Translations under genes and position numbers: made by a program | Assembly (NCBI RefSeq): GCF_012044895.1 | Contig: NZ_CP050695.1 | Coordinates: 2,324,501-2,388,500, forward strand | Direction: 5' to 3' | DNA: 64,000 bases | DNA from: Aquisalimonas sp. 2447 | GTDB lineage: Bacteria > Pseudomonadota > Gammaproteobacteria > Nitrococcales > Aquisalimonadaceae | The notes under the pieces: generated by a model | What the model was told of the DNA's origin: nothing | Databases searched by the model: none | What the model saw: only the letters and a program-made list of their open reading frames with translations | In this document: positions 28,406 to 37,146 of the stretch, piece after piece | How positions within the stretch are numbered: position 1 is the first letter of the stretch | How the letters are laid out: every line of letters starts with the position of its first letter

Positions 28406-29414
28406 CGTTTCCTCTCCTTAGCGGCAGCGGCACTTCGGCCTCCTGGGAGCGGATCTGCTCCAGGACCTTGATGGCCATCTGGCCATTGGACACGCCGTAG
28501 CTGCCCCGCAGCACGGGAATGCCCTCCGCCTCCACCACGACTTCATCCGGGATCTCGCAGGGAATCACGTCCCCCGCCTTCATCTGGCGCAGATCCCGCA
28601 GGCTGACCTGCACCTCCGTGAGCTTGGTGCTGAGCTCCACTTCCGCGCTCTTCATCTCCTCGCGCAGGGAGCGGGTCCAGCGCTCATCCACCTCGTTGCG
28701 GTCACTCTGCACGCCGGCATTGAGCTGGTCACGGATGGGCTCGATGTTGGTGTAGGGAATGGTCAGGTGGAACTCCCCGGCGCCACCGTCCAGCTCCACG
28801 TTGAAGCGGCAGACCACCACCACTTCCGAGGGGCTGACGATGTTGGCGAATTGCGGGTTCACCTCGGAATTCATGTACTCGAACTCCACCGGCAGCACCG
28901 GCGCCCAGGCCTCCTGCATGTCCGCGAAGGCCTGATCGAGCACCATGCGGATCACCCGCCACTCGGTGCTGGTGAACTCCCGGCCCTCGATCTTGGTGTA
29001 GTAACGCCCGTCGCCGCCGAAGAAGTTGTCCACCACCACGAACACCAGCTTCGGGTCCACCACGCACAGGCTCATGCCGCGCAGCGGATGCATGCGCACG
29101 ATGTTCAGGCTGGTGGGCACGAACAGCGTGTGCACGTACTCGCCGAACTTCATCATGTCCACGCCCTGGACGGAGACTTCCGGCGTGCGGCGCAGCATGT
29201 TGAACAGTCCGATGCGAAACAGCCGCGCGAAGCGCTCGTTGATCATCTCCAGCGTGGGCATGCGCCCGCGGACGATGCGCTCCTGGTGCTGGAAATCGAA
29301 CTGGCGCGGCTCGCCGTCCGGCCCGGTGTCCGAGCCGGCATCCACGTCGCCGTCATCCACGCCGTGGAGCAGGGCGTCGATTTCGTCCTGACTGAGGATA
29401 TCCTCCTGGGCCAT
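28377..29414 (-). CDS. fliM: Flagellar motor switch protein FliM
   Basis: 345 residues. The N-terminal CheY-P-binding peptide ILSQDEIDALLHGV is intact, followed by a linker, the CheC-like middle domain (about 55-240, with GRMPTLEMINERFARLFR) and a C-terminal SpoA domain (about 255-330). It is the CheY target in the C-ring. It follows fliL after 2 bp. Confidence 0.96.
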   Translation of the reverse strand: MAQEDILSQDEIDALLHGVDDGDVDAGSDTGPDGEPRQFDFQHQERIVRGRMPTLEMINERFARLFRIGLFNMLRRTPEVSVQGVDMMKFGEYVHTLFVPTSLNIVRMHPLRGMSLCVVDPKLVFVVVDNFFGGDGRYYTKIEGREFTSTEWRVIRMVLDQAFADMQEAWAPVLPVEFEYMNSEVNPQFANIVSPSEVVVVCRFNVELDGGAGEFHLTIPYTNIEPIRDQLNAGVQSDRNEVDERWTRSLREEMKSAEVELSTKLTEVQVSLRDLRQMKAGDVIPCEIPDEVVVEAEGIPVLRGSYGVSNGQMAIKVLEQIRSQEAEVPLPLRRGNDERRERNEE

Positions 29415-29416
29415 GG

Positions 29417-29947
29417 CTATTGCGTCACCAGGTGGGTGAAAAAGACGGCTTCCACGTTCGGCTGCTCGCCTTCCTCACGGAGAATGTCGTTGATCTCTTC
29501 CAGCGCCTGCTCCCGCAGGGCGTTCTTGCCGTCGCTGGAGGTGACTTCCTCGTAGCGCTGATCACCGAACAGGCTGATGAGGTTGTTGCGGATCATCGGC
29601 AGATGCCGGTCGACCCCTTCCAGCACCGCCTCATCCCGCGCCATGAGCTCGATACGCGCCTGCAGGATGGCGTTGCGTCCGCCCTCGCGACTGATGTTCA
29701 CCGTAATGGCGTCATCCAGCCTCATGTACTGCGCCGGCCCCGAAGGCGCACTTTGTTGCTCCTGCGGCTCGTCCTGCTCGGCCACTTGCTGCTGATCGTC
29801 GCCGTTGCCGCCGGGCGGGGACACGACGCCAGTGAGATACAGCGCAGCCGCCGTGCCCACCGCAAGCAGGATCACGATCAGCAGCACCAGGAGAATCACG
29901 ACCAGCTTGCTGACGCCGCGCTGATAAGCCTTGCCGGTGAAGTGCAT
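29417..29947 (-). CDS. fliL: Flagellar basal-body protein FliL
   Basis: 176 residues from the ATG at 29947, which has AAAGGA eight bases upstream; a longer frame to 30013 has no such site. One N-terminal transmembrane helix (about 14-38) precedes a periplasmic domain with the FliL pattern ITVNISREGGRNAILQARIELMARDEAVLEGV and ends FFTHLVTQ. FliL rings surround stator units. It begins the fliLMNOPQR run. Confidence 0.93.
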   Translation of the reverse strand: MHFTGKAYQRGVSKLVVILLVLLIVILLAVGTAAALYLTGVVSPPGGNGDDQQQVAEQDEPQEQQSAPSGPAQYMRLDDAITVNISREGGRNAILQARIELMARDEAVLEGVDRHLPMIRNNLISLFGDQRYEEVTSSDGKNALREQALEEINDILREEGEQPNVEAVFFTHLVTQ

Positions 29948-30093
29948 CCGTTGTCCTTTCTGCAATTCGATGTCATCAGCCGGCCTACCCCCGACCGATT
30001 GTCTGGCCTCCATGGTATCGGCCGCACCCCGCCGTACAAGACCCCGAAACTGTGCAGGCGTCGCAAAACCGGGAAAAACTCACGTCTGCAGCC

Positions 30094-31128
30094 TTACGCG
30101 TAGTGATCCACCAGACCACGCGGCCTCATGTCCGCATCCGCCGCACCGGCGGTATCATCACCACCCTCGCCATCTTCGGTATCCCCCCTGGCATAGCCCT
30201 CCGGACGCTCGCCTTCATCGTTCTGGGTCATGGTCTCCTGCTGGTCGACGTTGACCTCGGCATCCTCGATGCCGTTATCGCTCAACATCATGCGCAGCCG
30301 CGGCAGCTCGGCTTCCAGCGCCTCGCGGGTCACCGCATTCTGGGCCTGGAACACGATACTGGTCTTGTCCTCGCCCATCTGTATGCGCACATCCAGCGGC
30401 CCCAGCTCACGCGGATTCATCTGAATGCGCGCATGCTGCACATCCTGCTTGGCCATCATTGTCAGGCGCTCACCCAGCGCCTGCCCCCAGCCGGACTGAT
30501 CCATGGGTTGCGACACGGTATAGGTGGGAACCCCGCCGGACTGCGGCATGGCGCTCTGCAGCGTCTGCTGGAACTGGGCCTGGGCACCACGGCCACGCTC
30601 GGCGCTGATCGGCGTCTCCGCGTCCGCGCGCGCCTGGGCTGCGTCGTTACCCAACTGCTGGAACTGCAGGTGCCGCGACCGCCCCCCTGTCTGCACCAGA
30701 TCCTCCTGCTGCTTCAGCGCATCACTGCCCTGACCCGCCAGCGGGTTCATGCCGCCCATGGCAAGCAGGTCCTGCAACAGCGCCTCATCCTGCTCGGCCT
30801 GCTGCACACCGGCGCGGTCTTCCAGGCCGCCCTTGAACTCCACCGCCGGCTCCACACCGTCCGTCTTGGCACCGCGGGCCAACGCGGCGCTTTCACCGCC
30901 CTGCCCCTGCGTCGGCAAGTCGTGTCCGCCCAACGGCAGGCCCTTGCCGCCCTGACTGGCCAGCCACGCCTCCAGGTCCTCCAGCGTCAGCCCGCTGTCC
31001 TTGAGCGCGTCGGTCTCCAGCAAGGCCTCCAGAAACGCCCGGCTCTCCGGCGCGTCCGGCGCCGCCGGGTCCAGTTTGCCGCCATCCAGATTCCTGAACG
31101 CGGTTTCAATCAAATGCAGCCCCTGCAT
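30094..31128 (-). CDS. fliK: Flagellar hook-length control protein FliK
   Basis: 344 residues from an ATG at 31128 preceded by GGGAGA; an ATG seven codons upstream (31149) has no ribosome site. The N-terminal part is Gln/Ala/Gly-rich. The C-terminal Flg_hook domain (about 210-320) is classic: WGQALGERLTMMAKQDVQHARIQMNPRELGPLDVRI and AVTREALEAELPRLRMML. It measures the hook and triggers FlhB switching. It is cut off from fliJ by an IS1380-family element, but has a good sigma-54 promoter of its own (31168-31183). Confidence 0.93.
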   Translation of the reverse strand: MQGLHLIETAFRNLDGGKLDPAAPDAPESRAFLEALLETDALKDSGLTLEDLEAWLASQGGKGLPLGGHDLPTQGQGGESAALARGAKTDGVEPAVEFKGGLEDRAGVQQAEQDEALLQDLLAMGGMNPLAGQGSDALKQQEDLVQTGGRSRHLQFQQLGNDAAQARADAETPISAERGRGAQAQFQQTLQSAMPQSGGVPTYTVSQPMDQSGWGQALGERLTMMAKQDVQHARIQMNPRELGPLDVRIQMGEDKTSIVFQAQNAVTREALEAELPRLRMMLSDNGIEDAEVNVDQQETMTQNDEGERPEGYARGDTEDGEGGDDTAGAADADMRPRGLVDHYA

Positions 31129-31167
31129 GCCATTCTCCCGGATGTTCATGGTTCTGAGGGGGGCACT

Positions 31168-31183
31168 AGCAAGACCGGGGCCA
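31168..31183 (-). promoter_or_regulatory. Sigma-54 promoter upstream of fliK
   Basis: On the minus strand TGGCCC-N5-TTGCT with GG and GC 12 bp apart, one mismatch from the consensus TGGCAC-N5-TTGCW. The expected start is near 31156, about 30 nt before the fliK ATG. It lies between the IS and fliK, so fliK and downstream genes need not depend on readthrough from fliJ. FleQ is the likely activator. Confidence 0.7.
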
Positions 31184-31215
31184 ACTTGGGGAGATCGGCC
31201 TGAACCACTGTTTTT

Positions 31216-31288
31216 CGGGGCTGAAGCCCCTCCCACAGCAACGCAAGGCCACGGGAGACAACAATTGTGGGAGGGGCTTTAGCCCCGA
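31216..31288. repeat. GGGGCT-family inverted hairpin pair
   Basis: TCGGGGCTGAAGCCCC followed by TCCCAC at one end and GTGGGAG followed by GGGCTTTAGCCCCGA at the other, about 30 nt apart. Each GGGGCT-NN-AGCCCC is a hairpin. The head motif (GTGGGAG) faces inward here, opposite to the other families. Confidence 0.85.
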
Positions 31289-31300
31289 CAACGCATCAAG

Positions 31301-33017
31301 CCCGGATAATTCACCAGCAGGGTAAGAAAAGGATGACGCAGCGCCGTAATCCCTTCAAAATCAGTGTTGTGACGACATTGATCAAGAGAGGGGACGCTGC
31401 GCCATGGGTGAAACGCTATCGCTGTTCGAGCCGTCGTTCAATGGCTCCGTGCGGGTGGAGACGCGCTCGGAGCGTCTCAGTGGCGATGCCGGTTTCCTGC
31501 TGTTGCGCGAAGTCCTCGATGACACCGGCCTCATTGACCACCTCGTCGGGCGGCTGCACGACCCGCGCTGCCCGGAGCGTGTCGTGCATTCACTCCCGGA
31601 GCTGCTGCGCGAAGCCGTTGCCATGATCGCCCAGGGCTGGGGCGATCAGAGTGATGCGCAGCGCCTGCGCGACGACCCCTTGCTCGCGCTCGCCGGCAGT
31701 GACCGGCGTGGTATGGCTGCCGCCGGCAAGACGCTGGCTTCGCAGTCCACGTTCTCGCGGTTGCTGGACCTCCTCGCCCAGCCCGCCAACCAGGCGGTGA
31801 TCGACACCGCGGCGCTGGAGCTCGCCACGCGGCGGCGGGCCGCAGCCGGTGCGCCGCCGGCGGCTGTGATGACCGTCGATGTCGACGGTCTGCCGCTCAC
31901 TGCCCACGGTGAACAGCCAGGCAGTGAGCACAACGGCCATGTCGGTGACCGGATCCACTACCCGCTGATCGCCTCCTGTGCCGAGACGGGCGACATGCTC
32001 GCCGGGCTGCTGCGCCCCGGCAACGCCGCCCCTGGCGCGCAGGCCGCAGCGTGGATCCCGCAGCTTGTCGCCACCCTGAGCGAGCGCGGCCTGGCCCGGC
32101 AGGTGTGCTGCCGGCTCGATGCCGGGTTCACCGATGGCGCCACACTCGAGGCGCTGGACCAGGCGGGGATCGGCTACCTGGGGCGGCTGCGCGATAACGC
32201 CGCGCTGGACCGCCACTTCGACCCGCACCGCCGGCGCGGCCCGGGGCGCCCGGCCGAGCGGCCCCGGGAGTGGACCGAGGAGACGGTCTACGGGGCCGAG
32301 AGCTGGCAGCGCAAGCGCCGGGTGGTCATGGTCATCCAGGAGCACCCGGCGGAGCTCTTTCGCAGGTGCTTCTACATCGTCACCAACCTGCCCGCCTCGA
32401 CCCACAGCGGCGAGCAGGTCCTGGCGCTGTACCGCCGCCGTGGCAAGGCCGAGGGGCACATGGGCGAGTTCAAGGACACCATCGGCACCTCGCTGCCGTG
32501 CACCTCGCGGGGACGGGCCAGCGAGGCCGAGGTCTTCGCCCGGGCGCAGGCGCTGCTGTCGCTGCGGCTGCTTGCCTATGAGCTGCTGCACGTGCTGCGT
32601 GCGCAGATGGAGGCGGCCACGGGACAGGGCTGGAGCCTGCGACGGCTGCGCGAGCGCGTGCTCAAGGCCGCCGCCCGCGTGCAGTGTCATGCACGCCGGC
32701 TGCACGTCATCCTGGAGCGTCGCGCCGCGACGATGTGGCGCAAGCTCTTGGGGCGGCGTCACCGATGGCGACTGGCCGCATGACGGCGTCCGGCTCAACG
32801 CGAAAAGCCAGCCCCGACACGCTGGAACACGTCGGCGATGGTGGCGCTCGTCCAGAGCGTGGCCAACGGGCTTCGAGAGCCCCTTGTGAGACCGCTTATG
32901 CAGGCCTCGCACCCGGTTCGGAACCGTGGAATCCGCCACCGGCTTCATCAATGAAGGTGATCCGCGCATAAACAGCCAGTCAGCCAGGCCAAATCACTGC
33001 CTGGTGCATTAGCCGGG
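31301..33017 (+). mobile_element. IS1380-family insertion sequence
   Basis: 1,717 bp with one transposase gene. Terminal inverted repeats match over about 16 bp with two differences: left end CCCGGATAATTCACCAG, right end (complement) CCCGGCTAATGCACCAG. A perfect 6-bp direct repeat ATCAAG (31295-31300 and 33018-33023) flanks it, the target duplication. The right copy contains the fliJ stop codon, so insertion happened exactly at the end of fliJ and the gene stayed whole. About 230 bp between the transposase stop and the right end hold no gene. Confidence 0.9.
31404..32783 (+). CDS. IS1380-family DDE transposase
   Basis: 459 residues from an ATG preceded by AGAGGGG. IS1380-type features: N-terminal VRVETRSERLSGDAGFLLLRE, first catalytic Asp in VMTVDVDGLPL, second in CCRLDAGFTDG, and a C-terminal YRRRGKAEGHMGEFKDTIG with the acidic partner. 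The frame is uninterrupted and both inverted repeats are present, so the element looks able to move. It is transcribed opposite to the surrounding flagellar genes. Confidence 0.93.
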   Translation: MGETLSLFEPSFNGSVRVETRSERLSGDAGFLLLREVLDDTGLIDHLVGRLHDPRCPERVVHSLPELLREAVAMIAQGWGDQSDAQRLRDDPLLALAGSDRRGMAAAGKTLASQSTFSRLLDLLAQPANQAVIDTAALELATRRRAAAGAPPAAVMTVDVDGLPLTAHGEQPGSEHNGHVGDRIHYPLIASCAETGDMLAGLLRPGNAAPGAQAAAWIPQLVATLSERGLARQVCCRLDAGFTDGATLEALDQAGIGYLGRLRDNAALDRHFDPHRRRGPGRPAERPREWTEETVYGAESWQRKRRVVMVIQEHPAELFRRCFYIVTNLPASTHSGEQVLALYRRRGKAEGHMGEFKDTIGTSLPCTSRGRASEAEVFARAQALLSLRLLAYELLHVLRAQMEAATGQGWSLRRLRERVLKAAARVQCHARRLHVILERRAATMWRKLLGRRHRWRLAA

Positions 33018-33018
33018 A

Positions 33019-33468
33019 TCAAGGGCGGTTGCGCCGATGGGCAAACATTCGCGCCGCCAGCTCGTCCGCCTGGCTCTGCTCGCGCTTCTGCTCCCTGCGC
33101 GCCTCCGTCTGGCGTTCCTGATCCACCACCTTGCCCAGGGCATCGGCGCGGGTGCGCTCCTCGTTCCACTGCGCCCGGGCGCGCTCGAGCTTCTGCTCCA
33201 CTTCCCGGATCTGCCCCCGCTGCTGCTCGATGGCGGCATCGATCCGCAGAATGAACGCGTTGAAATCCCGCAGCCGGAAGGCGTCCATGGGTTCACTGGC
33301 ATCGCCGGTAAGCCGGCCCTGGTACTCTGCCCGGAACTGCTGCAACTGCTCCAGCCGCTGCTGCTCCTGCTGCAACTGCTCCTGCACCCGCCCGAACTCC
33401 CGCGCCGCGCGATCGGCCTTGTCGCCCATCACGCCTTCGACCGTCTGCAAGCGCTTCAGTCGGGACAT
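33019..33468 (-). CDS. fliJ: Flagellar export protein FliJ
   Basis: 149 residues from the ATG at 33468 (GGGGGG three bases upstream); a longer frame to 33567 runs into repeat DNA. It is almost entirely coiled coil, rich in Gln, Glu and Arg, with the FliJ start MSRLKRLQTVEGVMGDKADRAAREFG. It connects FliI to FlhA and stimulates the export ATPase. Its TGA (33021-33019) lies within the target-site duplication of the neighbouring IS. The 340 bp between it and fliI are filled with repeats. Confidence 0.92.
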   Translation of the reverse strand: MSRLKRLQTVEGVMGDKADRAAREFGRVQEQLQQEQQRLEQLQQFRAEYQGRLTGDASEPMDAFRLRDFNAFILRIDAAIEQQRGQIREVEQKLERARAQWNEERTRADALGKVVDQERQTEARREQKREQSQADELAARMFAHRRNRP

Positions 33469-33544
33469 GCACCCCCCGGAAACCAGTGAAAACAACGCCT
33501 CCGTGCAAGATACGCCATCTTGGGCCGTGCAGCGATACAGAAGC

Positions 33545-33636
33545 TTAGGGTGGACCTTCGGGTCCACCGTTGTGGGCCTGGATCACCCGTTGCGCTACGC
33601 GTTTCGGCGGACGGCGGATCTAAAGATCCGCCCTAC
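33545..33636. repeat. Hybrid double-hairpin element, first of a tandem pair
   Basis: Left arm GGTGGACC-TTCG-GGTCCACC, right arm GGCGGATCT-AA-AGATCCGCC followed by CTAC. The arms do not pair with each other, only within themselves. It is 92 bp long. Confidence 0.85.
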
Positions 33637-33668
33637 GGGCTGCCGTCGCGTTTGCGCCCTGCAGGAGC

Positions 33669-33760
33669 GTAGGGTGGACCTTCAGGTCCACCGTTGCGGG
33701 GCTGGATCACCCGCCGTGCTCCGCGTTTCGGTGGACGGCGGATCTAAAGATCCGCCCTAC
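33669..33760. repeat. Hybrid double-hairpin element, second of a tandem pair
   Basis: Left arm GGTGGACCT-TC-AGGTCCACC, right arm GGCGGATCT-AA-AGATCCGCC. Its interior (GGATCACCCG...GCGTTTCGG) closely matches the first copy, so the pair is a 124-bp-period tandem duplication. The two copies fill the unusually long fliJ-fliI gap. Confidence 0.88.
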
Positions 33761-33807
33761 GGCGTGGACTGGCGCGGCGGTTTGCGCCTCGCGGTGACGA
33801 GCCCCCG

Positions 33808-35166
33808 TCATTTTCCTCCATCGCCCGGCAATACCTCTTCCAGCCTGGCAACACTGGCTTCCAGCGTCTCCGACGCATGCAAATCCTGCTGCAGAAACTC
33901 CAGCAAGCTTGGCCGCATCTCGATGGCCTCGTCGACGCGCGGATCCGACCCCCGCTGATACGCCCCCACGTTGATCAGATCCCGGTTCTGCCGCCAGACG
34001 CCGTAAATCTGCTGGAACCGCTGCGCCATTTCCCGATGCCGCACGTCGACAATGTTCGCCATGGCCCGGCTCACCGACGCCTCAATATCGATGGCCGGAT
34101 AATGGCCGGAGTCCGCCAGATCCCGGCTCAACACCACATGCCCGTCCAGGATCGCGCGCGCCGCGTCGGCGATGGGATCGTTCTGGTCATCACCCTCCAC
34201 CAGCACCGTGTAGAAGGCCGTGATCGAACCACCACCCACCGGCCCGTTCCCGGCACGTTCCACCAGCCGCGGCAGCCGTGCAAACACCGACGGCGGATAA
34301 CCCTTGGTCGTGGGTGGCTCACCGATGGACAACCCGATCTCCCGTTGCGCCTGGGCGTAACGGGTGAGCGAATCCATGAGCAGCAATACCTGCTTGCCCT
34401 GATCGCGGAAATGCTCCGCAATTGCCGTCGCCTGCATGGCGCCGTGCAGCCGCATCAGCGGCGAGGCATCCGCCGGGGCGGCCACCACCACCGAACGCTT
34501 CAGCCCATCCTCGCCGAGAATGTCCTCGATGAACTCCTTCACCTCGCGGCCACGTTCACCGATCAGGCCCACCACCACCACATCGGCGTTGGTGTACCGG
34601 GTCATCATGCCGAGCAGCACGCTCTTGCCGACGCCACTGCCGGCAAACAGCCCCATGCGCTGCCCGCGACCGACGGTGAGCAGACCATTGATGGCACGCA
34701 CGCCTGTATCCAGCGGCTCGCGGATGGGCGCCCGGGAGAGCGGATTCACCGACTCCCCCAGCAACGGCTTGCGCTCGGTCACATGCAGTGGCCCGGCGTC
34801 GTCAATCGGGCGGCCGGAGCCGTCCAGAATGCGACCCAGCAGATTCTCGCCCACCTCCGCCTCGTAGACCCCCTCCTGGGGCGTCACCGTGGCATTGGGC
34901 GTAAGACCGTGAATATCCCCCGTGGGCATGAGGAACAGACTGTCGTCACCGAAGCCGACGACCTCGGCCTCCACCTCCGTGCCATCCGGAGTCGCGATCA
35001 GGCAGCGGGCGCCCACCGGCGCCACGCACCCCTCCGCCTCCAGGGTCAGGCCCACCATGCGCCGCAGCACCCCGGTGGGCACCATCCGCGGCGGCTCGAC
35101 CCGCTCCTCAAGCCCGCGCAGGCGGTCCAGCCAGATGTTCCGGCGCTCGGCGGCAGGGTCACTCAT
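33808..35166 (-). CDS. fliI: Flagellar export ATPase FliI
   Basis: 452 residues. F1-beta-like ATPase with Walker [14 protein letters not shown] (Lys181), Walker [22 protein letters not shown], and the family stretch [25 protein letters not shown]. It energises export with FliH and FliJ. It overlaps fliH by 4 bp (ATGA). Confidence 0.97.
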   Translation of the reverse strand: MSDPAAERRNIWLDRLRGLEERVEPPRMVPTGVLRRMVGLTLEAEGCVAPVGARCLIATPDGTEVEAEVVGFGDDSLFLMPTGDIHGLTPNATVTPQEGVYEAEVGENLLGRILDGSGRPIDDAGPLHVTERKPLLGESVNPLSRAPIREPLDTGVRAINGLLTVGRGQRMGLFAGSGVGKSVLLGMMTRYTNADVVVVGLIGERGREVKEFIEDILGEDGLKRSVVVAAPADASPLMRLHGAMQATAIAEHFRDQGKQVLLLMDSLTRYAQAQREIGLSIGEPPTTKGYPPSVFARLPRLVERAGNGPVGGGSITAFYTVLVEGDDQNDPIADAARAILDGHVVLSRDLADSGHYPAIDIEASVSRAMANIVDVRHREMAQRFQQIYGVWRQNRDLINVGAYQRGSDPRVDEAIEMRPSLLEFLQQDLHASETLEASVARLEEVLPGDGGK

Positions 35167-36140
35167 GGTTCGCGGCGCTCCTCCGGATCGGCATTGTCAT
35201 CATCCGCGTCCGGCTCACCCTCCGCCGGGGTGTCATCCGCCGCGGCACTCTGATCGACATCCTCACCAGCCGGTTCCTGCGCGTCAAACACGTCTTCGGA
35301 GACCTCTGAATCCGCAGAAGAGGCGTCGTCCGGGGTATCGGCCTCCGGCGCGGCCGGCGCCCCGGTGCCTTCAGTATCCCGCGGCTGCGTCGTCCCGGCG
35401 TCACTCCGGGTCAAATCCCGCACCAGGTCATCCTCCCGTCCACCCAGGAGCTGACTGGCCAGTTGTGCCAGACGTCGCTCCAGCGTGGCGTCCACCCGCG
35501 AACGCTCGGCCTGCACCACACAGCCACCGCGGCTCAGGGCCGGATCGTCCACCAGACGCCAGGCGCGACCACTCTCGTCTTCGCCCAGGAGTTCATTGAG
35601 AAACCGGTGATCGTCCGGGTGCACGTGCACGCGCACATCCCGCGCCGACATGGGCAGCAGGGCCACCGCCTCACGAATCACCGGCAATATCTCGCCGGGC
35701 TGGGTCTGCAGCTCGCGACGGATCACCTGTCGGGACAGTGTCAGCACCAGGCGGACCATCTGCTCCTGGACCTCGTCGTCCAGCTGCGCCAGCGGCTCCG
35801 CCTGGGCATGGATGAGCGCCTCCAGCGTCTGCAGCCGCTTCTTCTGCTCCTGCTCGAGCTTCTTTGCTTCCTTTTCGCCGGCCTTGTAGCCCTTGTCGCG
35901 CCCTTCCTGATGCCCCGCCTCACGGCCCTCGGCAAAACCCTCGTCGTGGGCCTGCCTGCGGATGGTTTCCAGCTCCTCGACAGTGGGCCAGCGGGGCCGG
36001 ACCTCCTCCTCGGGCTCCGCCTGCGCCTCCTCAGCCTCGCGGGTCTGACTGTCGGACTCCGCCCGCCCGTCGACATGAGGCAGTTCCCAGCGACTCATGG
36101 CATCCGCTTCGTCGCCGCGAAGGACCCTAGACAAACTCAT
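35163..36140 (-). CDS. fliH: Flagellar assembly protein FliH with acidic C-terminal tail
   Basis: 325 residues from an ATG at 36140 preceded by GGAGG and overlapping the fliG end by 14 bp. A Glu/Arg-rich helical centre contains the FliH GxxxG-type repeats [25 protein letters not shown], and a V-ATPase-E-like domain ([33 protein letters not shown]) binds FliI. The last ~85 residues are an extra tail of Asp, Glu, Ala, Pro and Thr with no counterpart in typical FliH (~230-260 residues). Confidence 0.92.
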   Translation of the reverse strand: MSLSRVLRGDEADAMSRWELPHVDGRAESDSQTREAEEAQAEPEEEVRPRWPTVEELETIRRQAHDEGFAEGREAGHQEGRDKGYKAGEKEAKKLEQEQKKRLQTLEALIHAQAEPLAQLDDEVQEQMVRLVLTLSRQVIRRELQTQPGEILPVIREAVALLPMSARDVRVHVHPDDHRFLNELLGEDESGRAWRLVDDPALSRGGCVVQAERSRVDATLERRLAQLASQLLGGREDDLVRDLTRSDAGTTQPRDTEGTGAPAAPEADTPDDASSADSEVSEDVFDAQEPAGEDVDQSAAADDTPAEGEPDADDDNADPEERREP

Positions 36141-37146
36141 CGCCGCCTCCGCCCAAGGAGATCTGGCCCTCGTCGGCCAGGCGCTTGGCAATGCCCAGCA
36201 CTTCCTTCTGCGCCTGCTCCACCTCGCTCAGGCGCACCGGCCCCTTGGCCTCCAGGTCGTCCTGGAGCATCTCCGCGGCACGCCGGGAGAGGTTGCGGAA
36301 CATCTTGTCCTTCACCGTCTCGTCGGCGCCCTTGAGCGCCAGCACCAGGTTGTCCGAGGTCACTTCGCGGAGGAGCGTCTGCACGCTGCGGTCATCCAGG
36401 TTGCCCAGGTCATTGAACACGAACATGAGATCCTGGATGCGATTGCCAAGATCCTCGTCCATCTCGCTGATGGACTCCATCACCGAACCTTCCACCGAGG
36501 TGTCCAGGAAGTTGAGGATATTGGCCGCGGCCTGCAGACCACCGATGGACGACGACTTGAGACGCTGCTTGCCGGAGAACTGCTTCTCCATCATCTCATC
36601 CAGCTCCTGCAACGCGGCGGGCTGGACCCCATCCAGGGTGGCAATGCGCATGACGATGTCGTGGCGCATGCGCTCGGGTATCTCCGCCAGCACCTCGGCG
36701 GCGTGGTCGGAATCCAGGTACGACAGCACGATGGCGGTGATCTGCGGATGCTCCAGGCGCAGCATCTCGGCGACGGTACGCCCGTCCAGCCACTTGAGCT
36801 GCTCCAGGCCACGGGTGTTGCCGCCCATGAGGATGCGGTCGATGATGCCGCCGGCCTTGTCCTCGCCCAGCGCCTTGACCAGCACCGAGCGGATGTAGTC
36901 CGTGTTGCCGATGCCCAGCGAGGTGTGCTGGCCCACCGTGACCACGAACTCCTCCATGACACCGCCCACCTGCTCGCGGCTCACATTGGTCAGGCTGGTC
37001 ATGGTGGTGCCCAGTACCTGGACCTCCCGCGGCCCCAGATGCTGCAGCACCGACGCGGCTTCGTCCTCGCCCAGGCTCATGAGGAAGATGGCGGCCCGTT
37101 CGGCACCGCTGAGCTTGCGTACTGCCTGCTGATTCTCTTCACTCAT
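36127..37146 (-). CDS. fliG: Flagellar motor switch protein FliG
   Basis: 339 residues with N, middle and C domains. Family runs: AAIFLMSLGEDEAASVLQHLGPREVQ, VLSYLDSDHAAEVLAEIPERMRHDIVMRIATLDGVQPAAL, and the torque helix DLMFVFNDLGNLDDRSVQTLLREV with its charged residues. It overlaps fliF by 8 bp. Confidence 0.97.
   Translation of the reverse strand: MSEENQQAVRKLSGAERAAIFLMSLGEDEAASVLQHLGPREVQVLGTTMTSLTNVSREQVGGVMEEFVVTVGQHTSLGIGNTDYIRSVLVKALGEDKAGGIIDRILMGGNTRGLEQLKWLDGRTVAEMLRLEHPQITAIVLSYLDSDHAAEVLAEIPERMRHDIVMRIATLDGVQPAALQELDEMMEKQFSGKQRLKSSSIGGLQAAANILNFLDTSVEGSVMESISEMDEDLGNRIQDLMFVFNDLGNLDDRSVQTLLREVTSDNLVLALKGADETVKDKMFRNLSRRAAEMLQDDLEAKGPVRLSEVEQAQKEVLGIAKRLADEGQISLGGGGDEFV

Noticed and set aside
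31590-32969. 459-codon minus-strand frame across the transposase
   Set aside because: Antisense shadow of an intact IS1380-type transposase.
33545-33760. CRISPR-like array from the tandem repeats
   Set aside because: Only two units, each an internally palindromic 92-bp element, with no uniform spacers and no cas genes.
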